This document shows positions 1 through 7,182 of a stretch of 64,000 nt of DNA, one piece after another. The position numbers were made by a program, and so were the translations under genes. Position 1 is the first letter of the stretch; the number at the start of each line of letters is the position of its first letter. The notes under the pieces are model-generated. The model saw only the letters and a program-made list of their open reading frames with translations, was not told where the DNA came from and ran no database searches. Origin of the DNA: Nocardia terpenica (GTDB taxonomy: Bacteria > Actinomycetota > Actinomycetes > Mycobacteriales > Mycobacteriaceae); contig NZ_JABMCZ010000001.1 in NCBI RefSeq assembly GCF_013186535.1, positions 1,488,001 through 1,552,000 on the forward strand. The letters are read 5' to 3'.

Positions 1-870
1 GGCTACAGCGATTCCGACGCCTTCGCGGTCGGATTGACCTGTGGCGGAGCGCTGGAGGTGCTGGTGCAGCGGGTCGGCTCACTCGAGCGTGCCACGCTCG
101 AGCGGGCGCTGCGCTGCGAGGATGCGGTGGCGCTGGTCCGGGATGTGCACACCGGCGCGATGCTGGCGCTGGGGCCGGACTGGGCGGAGGGTGCGTGGTT
201 CGACGAGCGGGTGCTGGCCGAGGCGCGGGCGATGCTCGACCTCGGCGCCACCGGGTTGCGCGTGATCGGTTGCGACGACCGGGAAGTCACGGTGTTCGTG
301 GAATCGTCGGTGCCGCCGCCGCGGATGATCGTGTTCGGTGCCATCGATTTCGCCGGGGCCGTCGCCCGCATCGGCAAGTTCCTCGGCTATCACGTCACGG
401 TGTGCGACGCCCGGCCGGTATTCGCCACGCGGGCACGGTTTCCCGAGGCCGACGAGGTGGTGGTGGACTGGCCGCACCGCTATCTGGCGGGGACCCGGGT
501 GGATTCGCGCACGGTGATCTGCGTCCTCACCCACGACGCGAAATTCGATGTCCCCGTGCTCGAGGTGGCCTTACGCCTGCCGGTGGCCTACGTCGGCGCC
601 ATGGGTTCGCGCCGCACCCACACCGACCGCACCGCCCGCCTGCTGGCCGCCGGGCTCACCGAATCCGAACTGTCCCGGCTCCATTCGCCCATCGGCCTCG
701 ACCTCGGCGGCCACACGCCGGAGGAAACGGCCGTGGCCGTCGCCGCGGAAATCGTCGCGGTCCGCCGCGGCGGCTCCGGCCTGGCCCTAACCGAAACCGA
801 CGGCCCTATCCACCGCTTCTCCGTCCATGAAACGGTCGGCCCACCGCCTATGGAGTACTCGGGGGCATAG
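1..870 (+). CDS. XdhC/CoxI-family protein, 5' truncated by window edge
   Basis: The reading frame is open from base 1, so the start lies upstream; 289 residues are visible. An early GLTCGG motif is the conserved cysteine motif of the XdhC/CoxI N-terminal domain. A Rossmann-like segment (MIVFGAIDFAGA, about residue 110) and the later YVGAMGSRRTH and LGGHTPEETA stretches are typical of the C-terminal XdhC domain. XdhC proteins help insert the sulfurated molybdenum cofactor into xanthine-dehydrogenase-type enzymes in the cytoplasm. The usual xdhA/B or coxL partners are not in view and may lie to the left. The gene ends just before a tandem repeat and palindrome. Confidence 0.88.
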   Translation, partial: GYSDSDAFAVGLTCGGALEVLVQRVGSLERATLERALRCEDAVALVRDVHTGAMLALGPDWAEGAWFDERVLAEARAMLDLGATGLRVIGCDDREVTVFVESSVPPPRMIVFGAIDFAGAVARIGKFLGYHVTVCDARPVFATRARFPEADEVVVDWPHRYLAGTRVDSRTVICVLTHDAKFDVPVLEVALRLPVAYVGAMGSRRTHTDRTARLLAAGLTESELSRLHSPIGLDLGGHTPEETAVAVAAEIVAVRRGGSGLALTETDGPIHRFSVHETVGPPPMEYSGA

Positions 871-873
871 GAC

Positions 874-937
874 ATCCCGGCGCCCCCGTCATGATCCCGG
901 CGTGCCCCCGTCAGGATCCCGGCGTGCCCCCGTCATG
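874..937. repeat. 22-nt tandem repeat (about 3 units)
   Basis: ATCCCGGCG begins at 874, 894, 916 and 938. The spacing is 20 nt (a unit lacking two bases), then 22 and 22. The units read ATCCCGGCGTGCCCCCGTCA with small variations, and the last start is the left arm of the adjacent palindrome. The array looks like an expansion of the palindrome edge. Confidence 0.85.
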
Positions 938-998
938 ATCCCGGCGTGCTTTTGGCCGGGATCTCACCGTAGATTCCGGCCAAAAGCACGCCGGAATC
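937..998. repeat. Imperfect long palindrome of the GCGTGCTTTTGGCC family
   Basis: The left arm (937-963) carries GCGTGCTTTTGGCCGGGATC; the right arm (972-998) is its complement with a few changes (AGATTCCGGCC, GCCGGAATC). It sits between the convergent XdhC and LLM genes and could act as a bidirectional transcription terminator. The same element recurs at 3012, 10985, 44382 and 47554, so it is a dispersed repeat and not just a local hairpin. Confidence 0.85.
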
Positions 999-1006
999 TA
1001 TATGTA

Positions 1007-1966
1007 TCAAGGCATTACGCGAGGTAGGCGATCGAGCAGCGCCGTGACCCGATCGAGCTGAGCAGCGAACGTTATCGGATCGATGGCGGCAATGCGGAGC
1101 AGAATGTGCTCGGCCCCGGCCTCGACATATCGGTTGAGCCGGGACGCAACATCTTCGGCGGAGCCTGCGATCATGACCTGGATCTGTTCGATCCTTTCCA
1201 GGGGCATGCGGTAGGTGGTCTCCGCGTAGTCACGCATTACGGCGCGGGCGCGATCGGGATCGTCGTCGACGACGATCGTGGCGAACAGGGCCGGGGTGAG
1301 CGGGGTGTCGGCTCGATCGGAAGTCGGACGGGCGGTGCGGATTGCGGCCAGGCCGGAGGCGTAGTCGGCGACATCGGGTGGGTAGGGCAGCCAGCCGTCG
1401 TAGTGGCGGGCGGTGCGCGCCAATGCCTGCGGGGTGATGCCGCCGAGCCAGATCGGCGGGCCGCCCGGCCGGTGCGGGCGCGGCACCTCGGGCAGCCAGT
1501 CGTAGCGAAGAACCTTGCCGCGGAAGGGCTCCGAGTTTCCCGACCACAGCCGCCGCCACAGGTGCACCGTATCGTCCAGATGCGAGAAACGGGTCCGGAA
1601 CCGCACGCCGGACAGCTCGAACTCCGGCTCGCTGATCCCCGGAAAGCCCCCTCCCACACCGAGAATCAACCGCCCCTCGGCCAGCAGATCCAGCGAGGCT
1701 ATGGTCAGCGCCGCCTGCACCGGATTGCGATACGCGGGAATGAGCACGGCCGTCCCGAGCGTAATGCGCTCGGTCACCGAACTCACCGCCGCCAGCAACG
1801 CCAACGGCTCGATCCGCGCCCGCAGCAGCGAATCCCCCACCCACACCGAATCGAACCCCCGCCGCTCCGCCCCCACCACCAACTCGACCACCCCGCGCAC
1901 CGACCCCCCGGCCACCACCTGCGCATGCCCCGCCGGAGCAACCAGCCCATACCGAATCTCATTCAC
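1007..1966 (-). CDS. LLM-class (luciferase-like) flavin/F420 oxidoreductase
   Basis: This 319-residue protein has the bacterial luciferase-like TIM-barrel pattern. The order is an N-terminal strand (IRYGLVAP), then FDSVWVGDSL, ITLGTAV, LAEGRLILGVGGGFP and PPIWLGGITPQALARTARHYDGWLP. The last motif is characteristic of the LLM family, which uses reduced FMN or F420. The substrate cannot be read from sequence. The ATG start at 1966 gives a normal family length. The gene is convergent with XdhC and shares the palindrome at its 3' end. F420 use is likely in this group of organisms but is not shown by the sequence. Confidence 0.85.
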   Translation of the reverse strand: MNEIRYGLVAPAGHAQVVAGGSVRGVVELVVGAERRGFDSVWVGDSLLRARIEPLALLAAVSSVTERITLGTAVLIPAYRNPVQAALTIASLDLLAEGRLILGVGGGFPGISEPEFELSGVRFRTRFSHLDDTVHLWRRLWSGNSEPFRGKVLRYDWLPEVPRPHRPGGPPIWLGGITPQALARTARHYDGWLPYPPDVADYASGLAAIRTARPTSDRADTPLTPALFATIVVDDDPDRARAVMRDYAETTYRMPLERIEQIQVMIAGSAEDVASRLNRYVEAGAEHILLRIAAIDPITFAAQLDRVTALLDRLPRVMP

Positions 1967-2070
1967 ACCCCCAGCCTCACCCCGGCACCGACAAGCCTCA
2001 ATTCCCCGCAGGGTATGAGGGCACGCCGAAATGACGAAAAGACCGGAGGGTGGCGCACTACCGTGAACGC

Positions 2071-2850
2071 ATGACCGCTGTGGAGTATCGGCATCTGCTC
2101 GTTGCGCGGGACGGGGCGACCGTGCGTATCACCATGAATCGGCCGGATCGGCGGAATGCGCTGTCGGGGGAGCATCTGGGGGAGTTGCTGGCGGCGTTTC
2201 GGGCCGCGGGGGAGACGGATGCGACGGGGATCGTGCTGGGGGCGGCGGGGCCGGTGTTCTCGGCGGGGCACGACTTCGGCGATGTGGCGGCGCGGGATCT
2301 GCTGGGCGTGCGCGAATTGCTCACGCTGTGCACCGACGTGATGTCGGCGATCGAATCGGTGCCGCAGGTGGTCATCGCGCGGGTGCACGGGCTGGCCACG
2401 GCCGCGGGCTGTCAGCTGGTGGCGTCCTGCGATCTGGCGGTGGCCGCCGAATCGGCCGGATTCGCCCTGCCCGGCGGCAAGGGCGGCTGGTTCTGCCACA
2501 CGCCCGCGGTGCCGGTGGCGCGAGCCGTGGGCCGCAAGCGCCTGATGGAACTGGCCCTGACCGGCGACCCGATCGATGCGCGCACCGCCGAGCAGTGGGG
2601 GCTGATCAATCGCGTCGTGCCCGACGCCGACCTGGACGCGGCCGTCGCGGATCTCCTGGCCCGCGCCACCCGCGGCAGCCGCGCCAGCAAGGCACTGGGC
2701 AAGCGCACCCTCTACGCCCAACTCGACCGCCCCGAGGCCGACGCCTATGCCATCGCGTTGGAGGTCATGGCCGCCGCCTCCCAGCTCCCCGGCGCCCGCG
2801 AGGGAATGGCCGCCTTCCTGGCCAAGCGCAGCCCGGTCTGGCCGGACTGA
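2071..2850 (+). CDS. Enoyl-CoA hydratase/isomerase family protein
   Basis: This is a crotonase-fold protein of 259 residues. Conserved features are VRITMNRPDRRNALS near the N-terminus, the oxyanion-hole stretch PVFSAGHDFGD, and LATAAGCQLVASCDLAVAAESAGFALP, where most hydratases have a GGG/GAG loop. The general-acid Glu usually found in the third motif is not obvious, so it may be an isomerase or another crotonase activity. ATG 2071 is preferred over the in-frame GTG at 2050, which overlaps the purine-rich GGAGGG. A fatty-acid or aromatic-CoA substrate is plausible but unspecified. Confidence 0.85.
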   Translation: MTAVEYRHLLVARDGATVRITMNRPDRRNALSGEHLGELLAAFRAAGETDATGIVLGAAGPVFSAGHDFGDVAARDLLGVRELLTLCTDVMSAIESVPQVVIARVHGLATAAGCQLVASCDLAVAAESAGFALPGGKGGWFCHTPAVPVARAVGRKRLMELALTGDPIDARTAEQWGLINRVVPDADLDAAVADLLARATRGSRASKALGKRTLYAQLDRPEADAYAIALEVMAAASQLPGAREGMAAFLAKRSPVWPD

Positions 2851-2907
2851 CACTTGTCGAGATCGCCTGCGGCCCTGGGAACCCGCTTCGAATGAGGTCG
2901 GCCGTGC

Positions 2908-3017
2908 GGGGGAGTCCGCTCCCGTGGGCGGGGGAGTCCGCTCCCGTGGGCGGGGGAGTCCGCTCCCGTGGGCGGGGAAGTCCACTCTCGTGAGCGGGGA
3001 AGTCCACTCTCGTGATC
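2908..3017. repeat. 22-nt tandem repeat, 5 units
   Basis: Five consecutive 22-nt units: three read GGGGGAGTCCGCTCCCGTGG plus GC, and two are diverged (GGGGAAGTCCACTCTCGTGA plus GC or TC). The array runs directly into the 66-nt palindrome. It is non-coding and lies after the enoyl-CoA hydratase. Confidence 0.92.
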
Positions 3018-3077
3018 CCGGCGTGCTTTTGGCCGGGATCTTCCGGAAGATCCCGGCCAAAAGCACGCCGGGATCAC
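3012..3077. repeat. 66-nt perfect palindrome, GCGTGCTTTTGGCC family
   Basis: The sequence from GTGATCCCGGCGTGC to GCACGCCGGGATCAC is a perfect inverted repeat. The centre is TTCCGGAA and each arm is 33 nt. As RNA it would form a very stable hairpin, and as DNA a cruciform. It is the best-preserved copy in the window. Confidence 0.95.
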
Positions 3078-3129
3078 TCGTTCCCTATTGGTCCTTATAA
3101 GTCCCTTTACTTCGACTGGTAGGGAACGA
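3078..3129. promoter_or_regulatory. Inverted repeat, possible operator of the HTH gene
   Basis: TCGTTCCCTA at 3078-3087 is matched by its exact reverse complement TAGGGAACGA at 3120-3129. The 32-nt spacer is AT-richer than its surroundings (CTTATAA). The second arm ends 12 nt before the GTG start of the HTH gene, so autoregulation through this site is plausible. No experimental motif is known to me. Confidence 0.55.
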
Positions 3130-3141
3130 TAGAGTACACAA

Positions 3142-3570
3142 GTGAACAACCCCTTGTACTCCGTGGAGGACGTCGCCGAACGCCTGGGACTGCATGTGCG
3201 CACCGTGCGCAGGTATGTCCGGGAGGGGCGGCTGCCCGCCGTGCGCATCGGCAAGCAGTACCGGATCGCACACGCGGACCTGGAGGCGTTCACCGGGGGA
3301 GCGGTGCCGCAGGCCCCGCGTGAGTCGGCGCGGCAGCGGCGCATCGAGGCGTCGAGCATCGTGGAGATCGACGCCGTCGGCCGCGAGACCGCCGACCGCG
3401 TCACCTCCCTGCTGATGGGCGCGGCCGCCAGTCGGCGCGCCGGTGACGCATCCCTGACCGTGCACACCCTCTACGACGAGGAGCGTGCCCGCATGAAGGT
3501 CATCGTGGTGGGCGGATTGGCCGACACCGCACGACTGTTCGACTATCTGGACGGAGTTCTCGCGTCATGA
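3142..3570 (+). CDS. Helix-turn-helix (excisionase/MerR-like) regulator with C-terminal effector region
   Basis: The protein has 142 residues. The N-terminus (YSVEDVAERLGLHVRTVRRYVREGRLP, then AVRIGKQYRI) is a textbook winged HTH_17 (excisionase-type) DNA-binding domain. The remaining 80 residues form an alpha/beta region (SSIVEIDAVG, MKVIVVGGLADTARLFDYLD) that may sense a ligand or mediate dimers. The GTG start lies just after an inverted repeat. The last codon overlaps the next gene in an ATGA, so the hydrolase downstream is probably co-translated and may metabolise the signal. Phage excisionase is an alternative for the fold, but the extra domain and the partner argue for a local regulator. 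Confidence 0.8.
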   Translation: MNNPLYSVEDVAERLGLHVRTVRRYVREGRLPAVRIGKQYRIAHADLEAFTGGAVPQAPRESARQRRIEASSIVEIDAVGRETADRVTSLLMGAAASRRAGDASLTVHTLYDEERARMKVIVVGGLADTARLFDYLDGVLAS

Positions 3571-4406
3571 CCACCATCTACAAATCCGAGGCCGGTGCCC
3601 GCGCGGTCGAGCGGCAGTACCGAGAGGCATTGCGCGCCTGGCCCGTTCCCGGCGAGGAGCTGCGCATTCCCACCCGCGAGGGCGAGACCTTCGTCCTCGC
3701 CTCCGGCCCCCGGGACGCGCCGCCGCTGGTGCTGCTGCACGGCTCGGGAGCGAACACATCCATGTGGCGCGGCGACATCGCCCGGTGGGCAACGCATTTC
3801 CGCACCTACGCCGTCGATATCGTCGGCGAGCCCGGCCTGAGCGCCCCCGCCCGCCCGGCCCTGACCTCCGACGCCCTTGAGCTCTGGCTCGACGATGTCC
3901 TGACGGGCCTGGGACTTTCGCGCACCCCGATCGTCGCCACCTCGCTCGGCGCCTGGGTGGCACTGCGATTCGTGACCCGCCACCCCGAACGGGTCACCCG
4001 GCTGGCGCTGCTGTGCCCGGGCGGCATCGGCAGGCAGCAATACGGCTGGATGCCCGCCGCGATCGTCCTCCGCCTGTTCGGCCGTGCCGGAGTGCGCCGT
4101 TCGGCGCGCATCGTGACCGGTCTGGACTCGACCGAGGTCGCGGCGGCGCTCGACCAGGTGGCACTGACCTTCTCGTACTTCAAGCCCCGCACCGAACGCC
4201 TGCCGATCTTCTCCGACGCGGAGCTGGGCCGCCTCACCATGCCGGTGCTGGCGATCGTCGGCGCCCGCGACGTCCTGTTCGACTCGGCGGAAACCGCACG
4301 CCGCCTGCGGGACTGCGTGCCCGACGCGACCGTGCACCTGCTGCCCGGCGTCGGCCACGCGATCCTCGGCCAGACCGACACCGTCCTGGAGTTCTTGCGC
4401 CGCTGA
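3567..4406 (+). CDS. Alpha/beta hydrolase
   Basis: A 279-residue single-domain alpha/beta hydrolase. The oxyanion motif is LVLLHGSGANTSMW, then DIVGEPG. The nucleophile elbow is VATSLGAW, with Thr at the -1 position instead of the usual His or Gly. The acid is near GARDVLFD and the catalytic His is in GVGHAI. It shares the DI-[VM]-GEPG stretch and overall layout with the hydrolase at 14883-15773, so the two are probably paralogues. It starts inside the stop of the HTH gene (ATGA). The substrate is unknown; an ester or lactone is likely. Confidence 0.85.
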   Translation: MTTIYKSEAGARAVERQYREALRAWPVPGEELRIPTREGETFVLASGPRDAPPLVLLHGSGANTSMWRGDIARWATHFRTYAVDIVGEPGLSAPARPALTSDALELWLDDVLTGLGLSRTPIVATSLGAWVALRFVTRHPERVTRLALLCPGGIGRQQYGWMPAAIVLRLFGRAGVRRSARIVTGLDSTEVAAALDQVALTFSYFKPRTERLPIFSDAELGRLTMPVLAIVGARDVLFDSAETARRLRDCVPDATVHLLPGVGHAILGQTDTVLEFLRR

Positions 4407-4417
4407 CGGTTCCGGGA

Positions 4418-5155
4418 TCAGCGCCGGGACAGGTAGTCCGCCCCACCGATGTAGACGGTGTGCCCCGGCTCGGTGCCGGCGACCGTGGCGTCGGCGACGG
4501 CGGTCGCGAATTCCGCGACGGTCGGCAGCGGGCCGTGCTGGGTGCGGGCGGCGACGGCGCCGGGATCGCGGCGCTCGAGCAGGCGCACGATGATGGTGCC
4601 GTCGATCATATCGCCGGAGACGACGGTGAATCCGACGCCGTGCGAGGTGAATTCGGGGATCAGCCCGCGCAGGGCGTCCTCCCCGGCGCGCTTGCTGGTG
4701 GCGATGGGAATGTAGGCGTCGGGCACCGGCTTGCGGCCGTGGAAATGTGCCTGATGGCTGGTGACGAAGACGATCCGCCCGCCCGCGGGCAGCCACGGCA
4801 GCGCGAGCCGGACCAGCCGGACCTGTGCATCCCGGTTGACGGCCATGGCGTAGTTCGGCGGAGCGCCCTGCTCTAGCCCGCCGGAGGCGTTGAGCACCAG
4901 CACATCCAGGCGGCCGAAGCGCTCGGCGATCCCGTCGATCAGCGACCGCGCGGCGGCCTCGTCGGACAGATCGGCCCCGGCGACCGACGCACTGCCGCCC
5001 GCGGCCGCGATCGCGTCCGCAAGTTCGCGTGCCCGCCTGCGCTTCTCGCGATAGTTGACCACCACGTGGTCGCCGCGGGCGGCCAGCAGCCGGGCCGTCT
5101 CCGCGCCGATGCCGCGGGATGCCCCGGTTACCAACACGATTCGCCGCGAGTCCAC
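4418..5155 (-). CDS. Short-chain dehydrogenase/reductase-like protein with displaced catalytic Tyr
   Basis: The protein has 245 residues with a clear SDR cofactor site: LVTGASRGIG at residues 8-17, NYREKRR (NADP preference), GADLSD and LVLNASG in place of NNAG. Beta-5 (IVFVTSH) supplies the Ser. In the YxxxK position the sequence is IATSK, and the nearest Tyr is three residues earlier (AYIPIATSK). Normal catalysis is therefore doubtful; it could be a sensor or an unusual SDR. It is divergent from the HxlR gene across a 53-nt gap holding an inverted repeat, the usual layout of an HxlR regulator and its target. Confidence 0.82.
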   Translation of the reverse strand: MDSRRIVLVTGASRGIGAETARLLAARGDHVVVNYREKRRRARELADAIAAAGGSASVAGADLSDEAAARSLIDGIAERFGRLDVLVLNASGGLEQGAPPNYAMAVNRDAQVRLVRLALPWLPAGGRIVFVTSHQAHFHGRKPVPDAYIPIATSKRAGEDALRGLIPEFTSHGVGFTVVSGDMIDGTIIVRLLERRDPGAVAARTQHGPLPTVAEFATAVADATVAGTEPGHTVYIGGADYLSRR

Positions 5156-5182
5156 GATCCGCTCCCCGTTCGATTGCTTCTA

Positions 5183-5209
5183 TTTCAGAACTACTATGGT
5201 GGTTCGAAA
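5183..5209. promoter_or_regulatory. Imperfect inverted repeat between SDR and HxlR genes, putative HxlR operator
   Basis: TTTCAGAAC and GGTTCGAAA form an imperfect dyad (TTTC-AAC / GTT-GAAA) over 27 nt in the short divergent promoter region. The second half touches the ATG of the regulator. HxlR proteins commonly bind such dyads next to their own gene. Confidence 0.5.
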
Positions 5210-5499
5210 TGAGAAGCGCAAGGCAGCCGAGTCACGCGGCCATGGAACTGCTGGGCCAGCGCTGGATGCTGCGCGTGATCTGGGAGCTGGCGCCCGGGCC
5301 TCTGGGGTTTCTGGAACTTCGCCGCCGCATGGACAACTGCTCCTCGAGCATGCTGTCCGTGCGTTTGCAGACCCTGCAGGACGCCGGAATCGTCGTCAAA
5401 CGCCCCGACAAGTCCTACGAACTGACCGCGCGCGGCGGAGAATTGAGCCGAGCGTTGGAACCACTGTGGGCTTGGTCGGAGCGGTGGTCGCGCTCGTAG
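5209..5499 (+). CDS. HxlR-family transcriptional regulator
   Basis: A protein of 96 residues made of one winged-helix domain. HAAMELLGQRWMLRVIWEL is the HxlR signature (LxGKW.xxIL), followed by GFLELRRRM, SSSMLSVRLQTLQDAGIVVK and the wing YELTARGGEL. The usual cysteine before the LxGKW motif is absent, so a redox-sensing cysteine is not evident. The ATG at 5209 fits family length; an upstream extension to 5119 would run through the divergent promoter. It is likely to regulate itself and the SDR upstream. Confidence 0.88.
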   Translation: MRSARQPSHAAMELLGQRWMLRVIWELAPGPLGFLELRRRMDNCSSSMLSVRLQTLQDAGIVVKRPDKSYELTARGGELSRALEPLWAWSERWSRS

Positions 5500-5577
5500 G
5501 CCCGGAGGCGATGAAACGCCCGGGGGCGCCGGACCGATCGTGCAGATGACCGGCAAGTACGGAAGAGGTGATCAACC

Positions 5578-5982
5578 ATGTCTCTCGGAGTGCGAACGGT
5601 GAGCGCGGTGGCCGCGGGAATGGCGGTGGCGGCATTGGCGGCCGCTCCCGCGCAGGCGGATCCGCCCCCCGGCCCCGATCTGTCCGCCCTGATCCTGACG
5701 GTGACGCACGGGAATACGCCCGTCCGCACCGCCGTGCTGATGTGCTCCCCGATGGCACTCGGCACGCACCCGCAGGCCGTGTCGGCGTGCGACGAACTGA
5801 ATGCGGTGGGCGGCAATTTCGATGCCCTCCGCGGTCAGCCCATCCGCTTCTGTTCCATGCTGTACGACCCGGTCACACTGACCGCGGACGGCTTCTGGCA
5901 CGGCACCCCGGTCTCCTGGCGCCAGAGCTTCCCCAACCAGTGCATGGCCATCAACCACAGCAACTACGTCTTCACCTTCTGA
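5578..5982 (+). CDS. Secreted SSI-type (subtilisin inhibitor-like) protein
   Basis: The protein has 134 residues. It has a Sec signal peptide (residues 1-27, cleavage after AQA). The mature part has the pattern of Streptomyces subtilisin inhibitor: LTVTHG, LMCSP, G-HP-AV-AC-ELNAVGG, a second Cys pair (FCSMLYDP, NQCMAIN) and a C-terminal NYVFTF. The four cysteines would form two disulfides. Family members inhibit extracellular serine proteases. The P1 region cannot be assigned confidently. A strong hairpin follows directly. Confidence 0.85.
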   Translation: MSLGVRTVSAVAAGMAVAALAAAPAQADPPPGPDLSALILTVTHGNTPVRTAVLMCSPMALGTHPQAVSACDELNAVGGNFDALRGQPIRFCSMLYDPVTLTADGFWHGTPVSWRQSFPNQCMAINHSNYVFTF

Positions 5983-6014
5983 CCGGCCCGCGTGCGCGGA
6001 TGGTGCGGGCCGGT
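5982..6014. terminator. Bidirectional stem-loop terminator
   Basis: ACCGGCCCGC (5982-5991) and GCGGGCCGGT (6005-6014) form a perfect 10-bp stem with a 13-nt loop, between the convergent SSI-like and MarR genes. There is no clear U-tract. Confidence 0.7.
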
Positions 6015-6043
6015 GGGCTTGCGCCGCAGGTGAACTCGTCGGA

Positions 6044-6493
6044 TCAAGTGGACAGAGAGCGATACAGTCTGGCCAAATGTTCTCCCAGGAGGGCTCTTTC
6101 GGTTGCGGAGAAGCAGCCGAAGGTGACGCCCTCCAGGATGTCGAGGGCACGATCGGCGGTCTCGAGGGTGGTGCGTCCCTCCGGCGTCAGCGACACGATC
6201 TGACGGCGGCGGTCCTTCGGGTCGCGGGTCCGCTCGATCGCGCCCGCGGTATGCAGGCCGTCGAGATAGGTGACGAGATCGCCGGTGTCCAAACCGATCC
6301 GGGTTGCGAGCTCCTTCTGATGACAGGGCCCGAGCTCGTGCAGCGTGGCGAGAATGACGTGCTGATTCGGCAGCAGGCCCAGTGTGGATAACTGACTCAA
6401 ATAGCGCTGGCGCACCCGCATTGCGGAGCGCACCAGTAGATAACCGAGGCGCCCGTCGACTTGCGTTGCGCCGTCCGGTGTTCCGGAATTCAT
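6044..6493 (-). CDS. MarR-family transcriptional regulator
   Basis: A 149-residue protein with the MarR winged-helix layout: LGLLPNQHVILATLHELG, then QKELATRIGLDTGDLVTYLDGLHTAGAIERTRDPKDRRRQIVSLTPEG, where DPKDRRR is the wing and the helices on each side would make the dimer. The target is not evident. The upstream neighbour (6614, lipoprotein) is divergent, so that gene or an unlinked one could be regulated. Confidence 0.88.
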   Translation of the reverse strand: MNSGTPDGATQVDGRLGYLLVRSAMRVRQRYLSQLSTLGLLPNQHVILATLHELGPCHQKELATRIGLDTGDLVTYLDGLHTAGAIERTRDPKDRRRQIVSLTPEGRTTLETADRALDILEGVTFGCFSATERALLGEHLARLYRSLST

Positions 6494-6613
6494 TGCACGA
6501 TCGTATTTGGATCGGCGGCTTCATCCGTGTGCCATCGCACAATTCGTCCGATCGTGCGTTACCCTGCCCGAAAATCGGTGTCGGCGGACGGCGACCGGGA
6601 CGAAGGTATGCGC

Positions 6614-7048
6614 ATGACAAATGATCGAATGGTGCGCGGATTGCGATCGATCTGCGCGATGGTGGGGGTTCTCGTCGCGAGCGCGGGGGCGGGGGCCTGT
6701 GGCTCCTCCGGCTCGCCGACGCCGGTGGCCGCCGACTCCCGTCCCGAAGTTATCGACTGTTCCTTCGATCAGCCCGCCGTGCGCCCGCCCACGCTGATCC
6801 TCGCGTGCGCGGATCTGGGCATGCGGGTCGAGCAGATCCGCTGGCGGTCCTGGGGTACGGACAAGGCCGAGGGTGACGGCGTCGAGCACGACAACACCTG
6901 CGACCCGAACTGCGCCGCCGGGCACTTCGTCACCAAGCAGGTCCATGTCGTGCTGTCCGAGCCGGTGCAGCCGGGGAACGTCTTCACCAAGGCCACGACC
7001 ATCGATGCCGACGGAAAGGCGACGACCAGGCCGCTGACCAAGCGCTGA
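6614..7048 (+). CDS. Putative lipoprotein of unknown function
   Basis: A protein of 144 residues. An N-terminal Arg-rich stretch and a hydrophobic segment (MVGVLVASAGAGA) end in GAC at residue 29-31. This looks like a lipobox, though Ala replaces the preferred Leu/Val at -3. The mature part is about 110 residues with Cys pairs (VIDCSF, LILACADLG, NTCDPNC), so disulfides are likely. ATG 6614 lies 7 nt after GAAGG and is preferred over ATG 6608. I do not recognise the family. An extracytoplasmic location is inferred from the signal. Confidence 0.7.
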   Translation: MTNDRMVRGLRSICAMVGVLVASAGAGACGSSGSPTPVAADSRPEVIDCSFDQPAVRPPTLILACADLGMRVEQIRWRSWGTDKAEGDGVEHDNTCDPNCAAGHFVTKQVHVVLSEPVQPGNVFTKATTIDADGKATTRPLTKR

Positions 7049-7092
7049 GCACGGGGAATCCGGACGTTCGTCCACAATAGGTGCTTCTAGGT

Positions 7093-7113
7093 GTAACTCC
7101 AGGTAGCAGTTAC
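7093..7113. promoter_or_regulatory. Perfect dyad GTAACT-N9-AGTTAC, probable operator
   Basis: The 6-bp arms at 7093-7098 and 7108-7113 lie 70 nt upstream of the diiron-type hydrolase operon. Dyads of this size are typical of TetR-family dimers. No TetR gene is adjacent, so the regulator would be elsewhere. Confidence 0.55.
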
Positions 7114-7182
7114 GGGTAGAATATTGCTACGCTCACGAAGAAACCGCCCGTCCGGGCAGGGACGACGAGACCAGGAGTACCG

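Noticed and set aside
1106..2074. Plus-strand frame opposite the LLM gene
   Set aside because: The minus-strand protein has clear luciferase-family motifs, and the plus frame has none.
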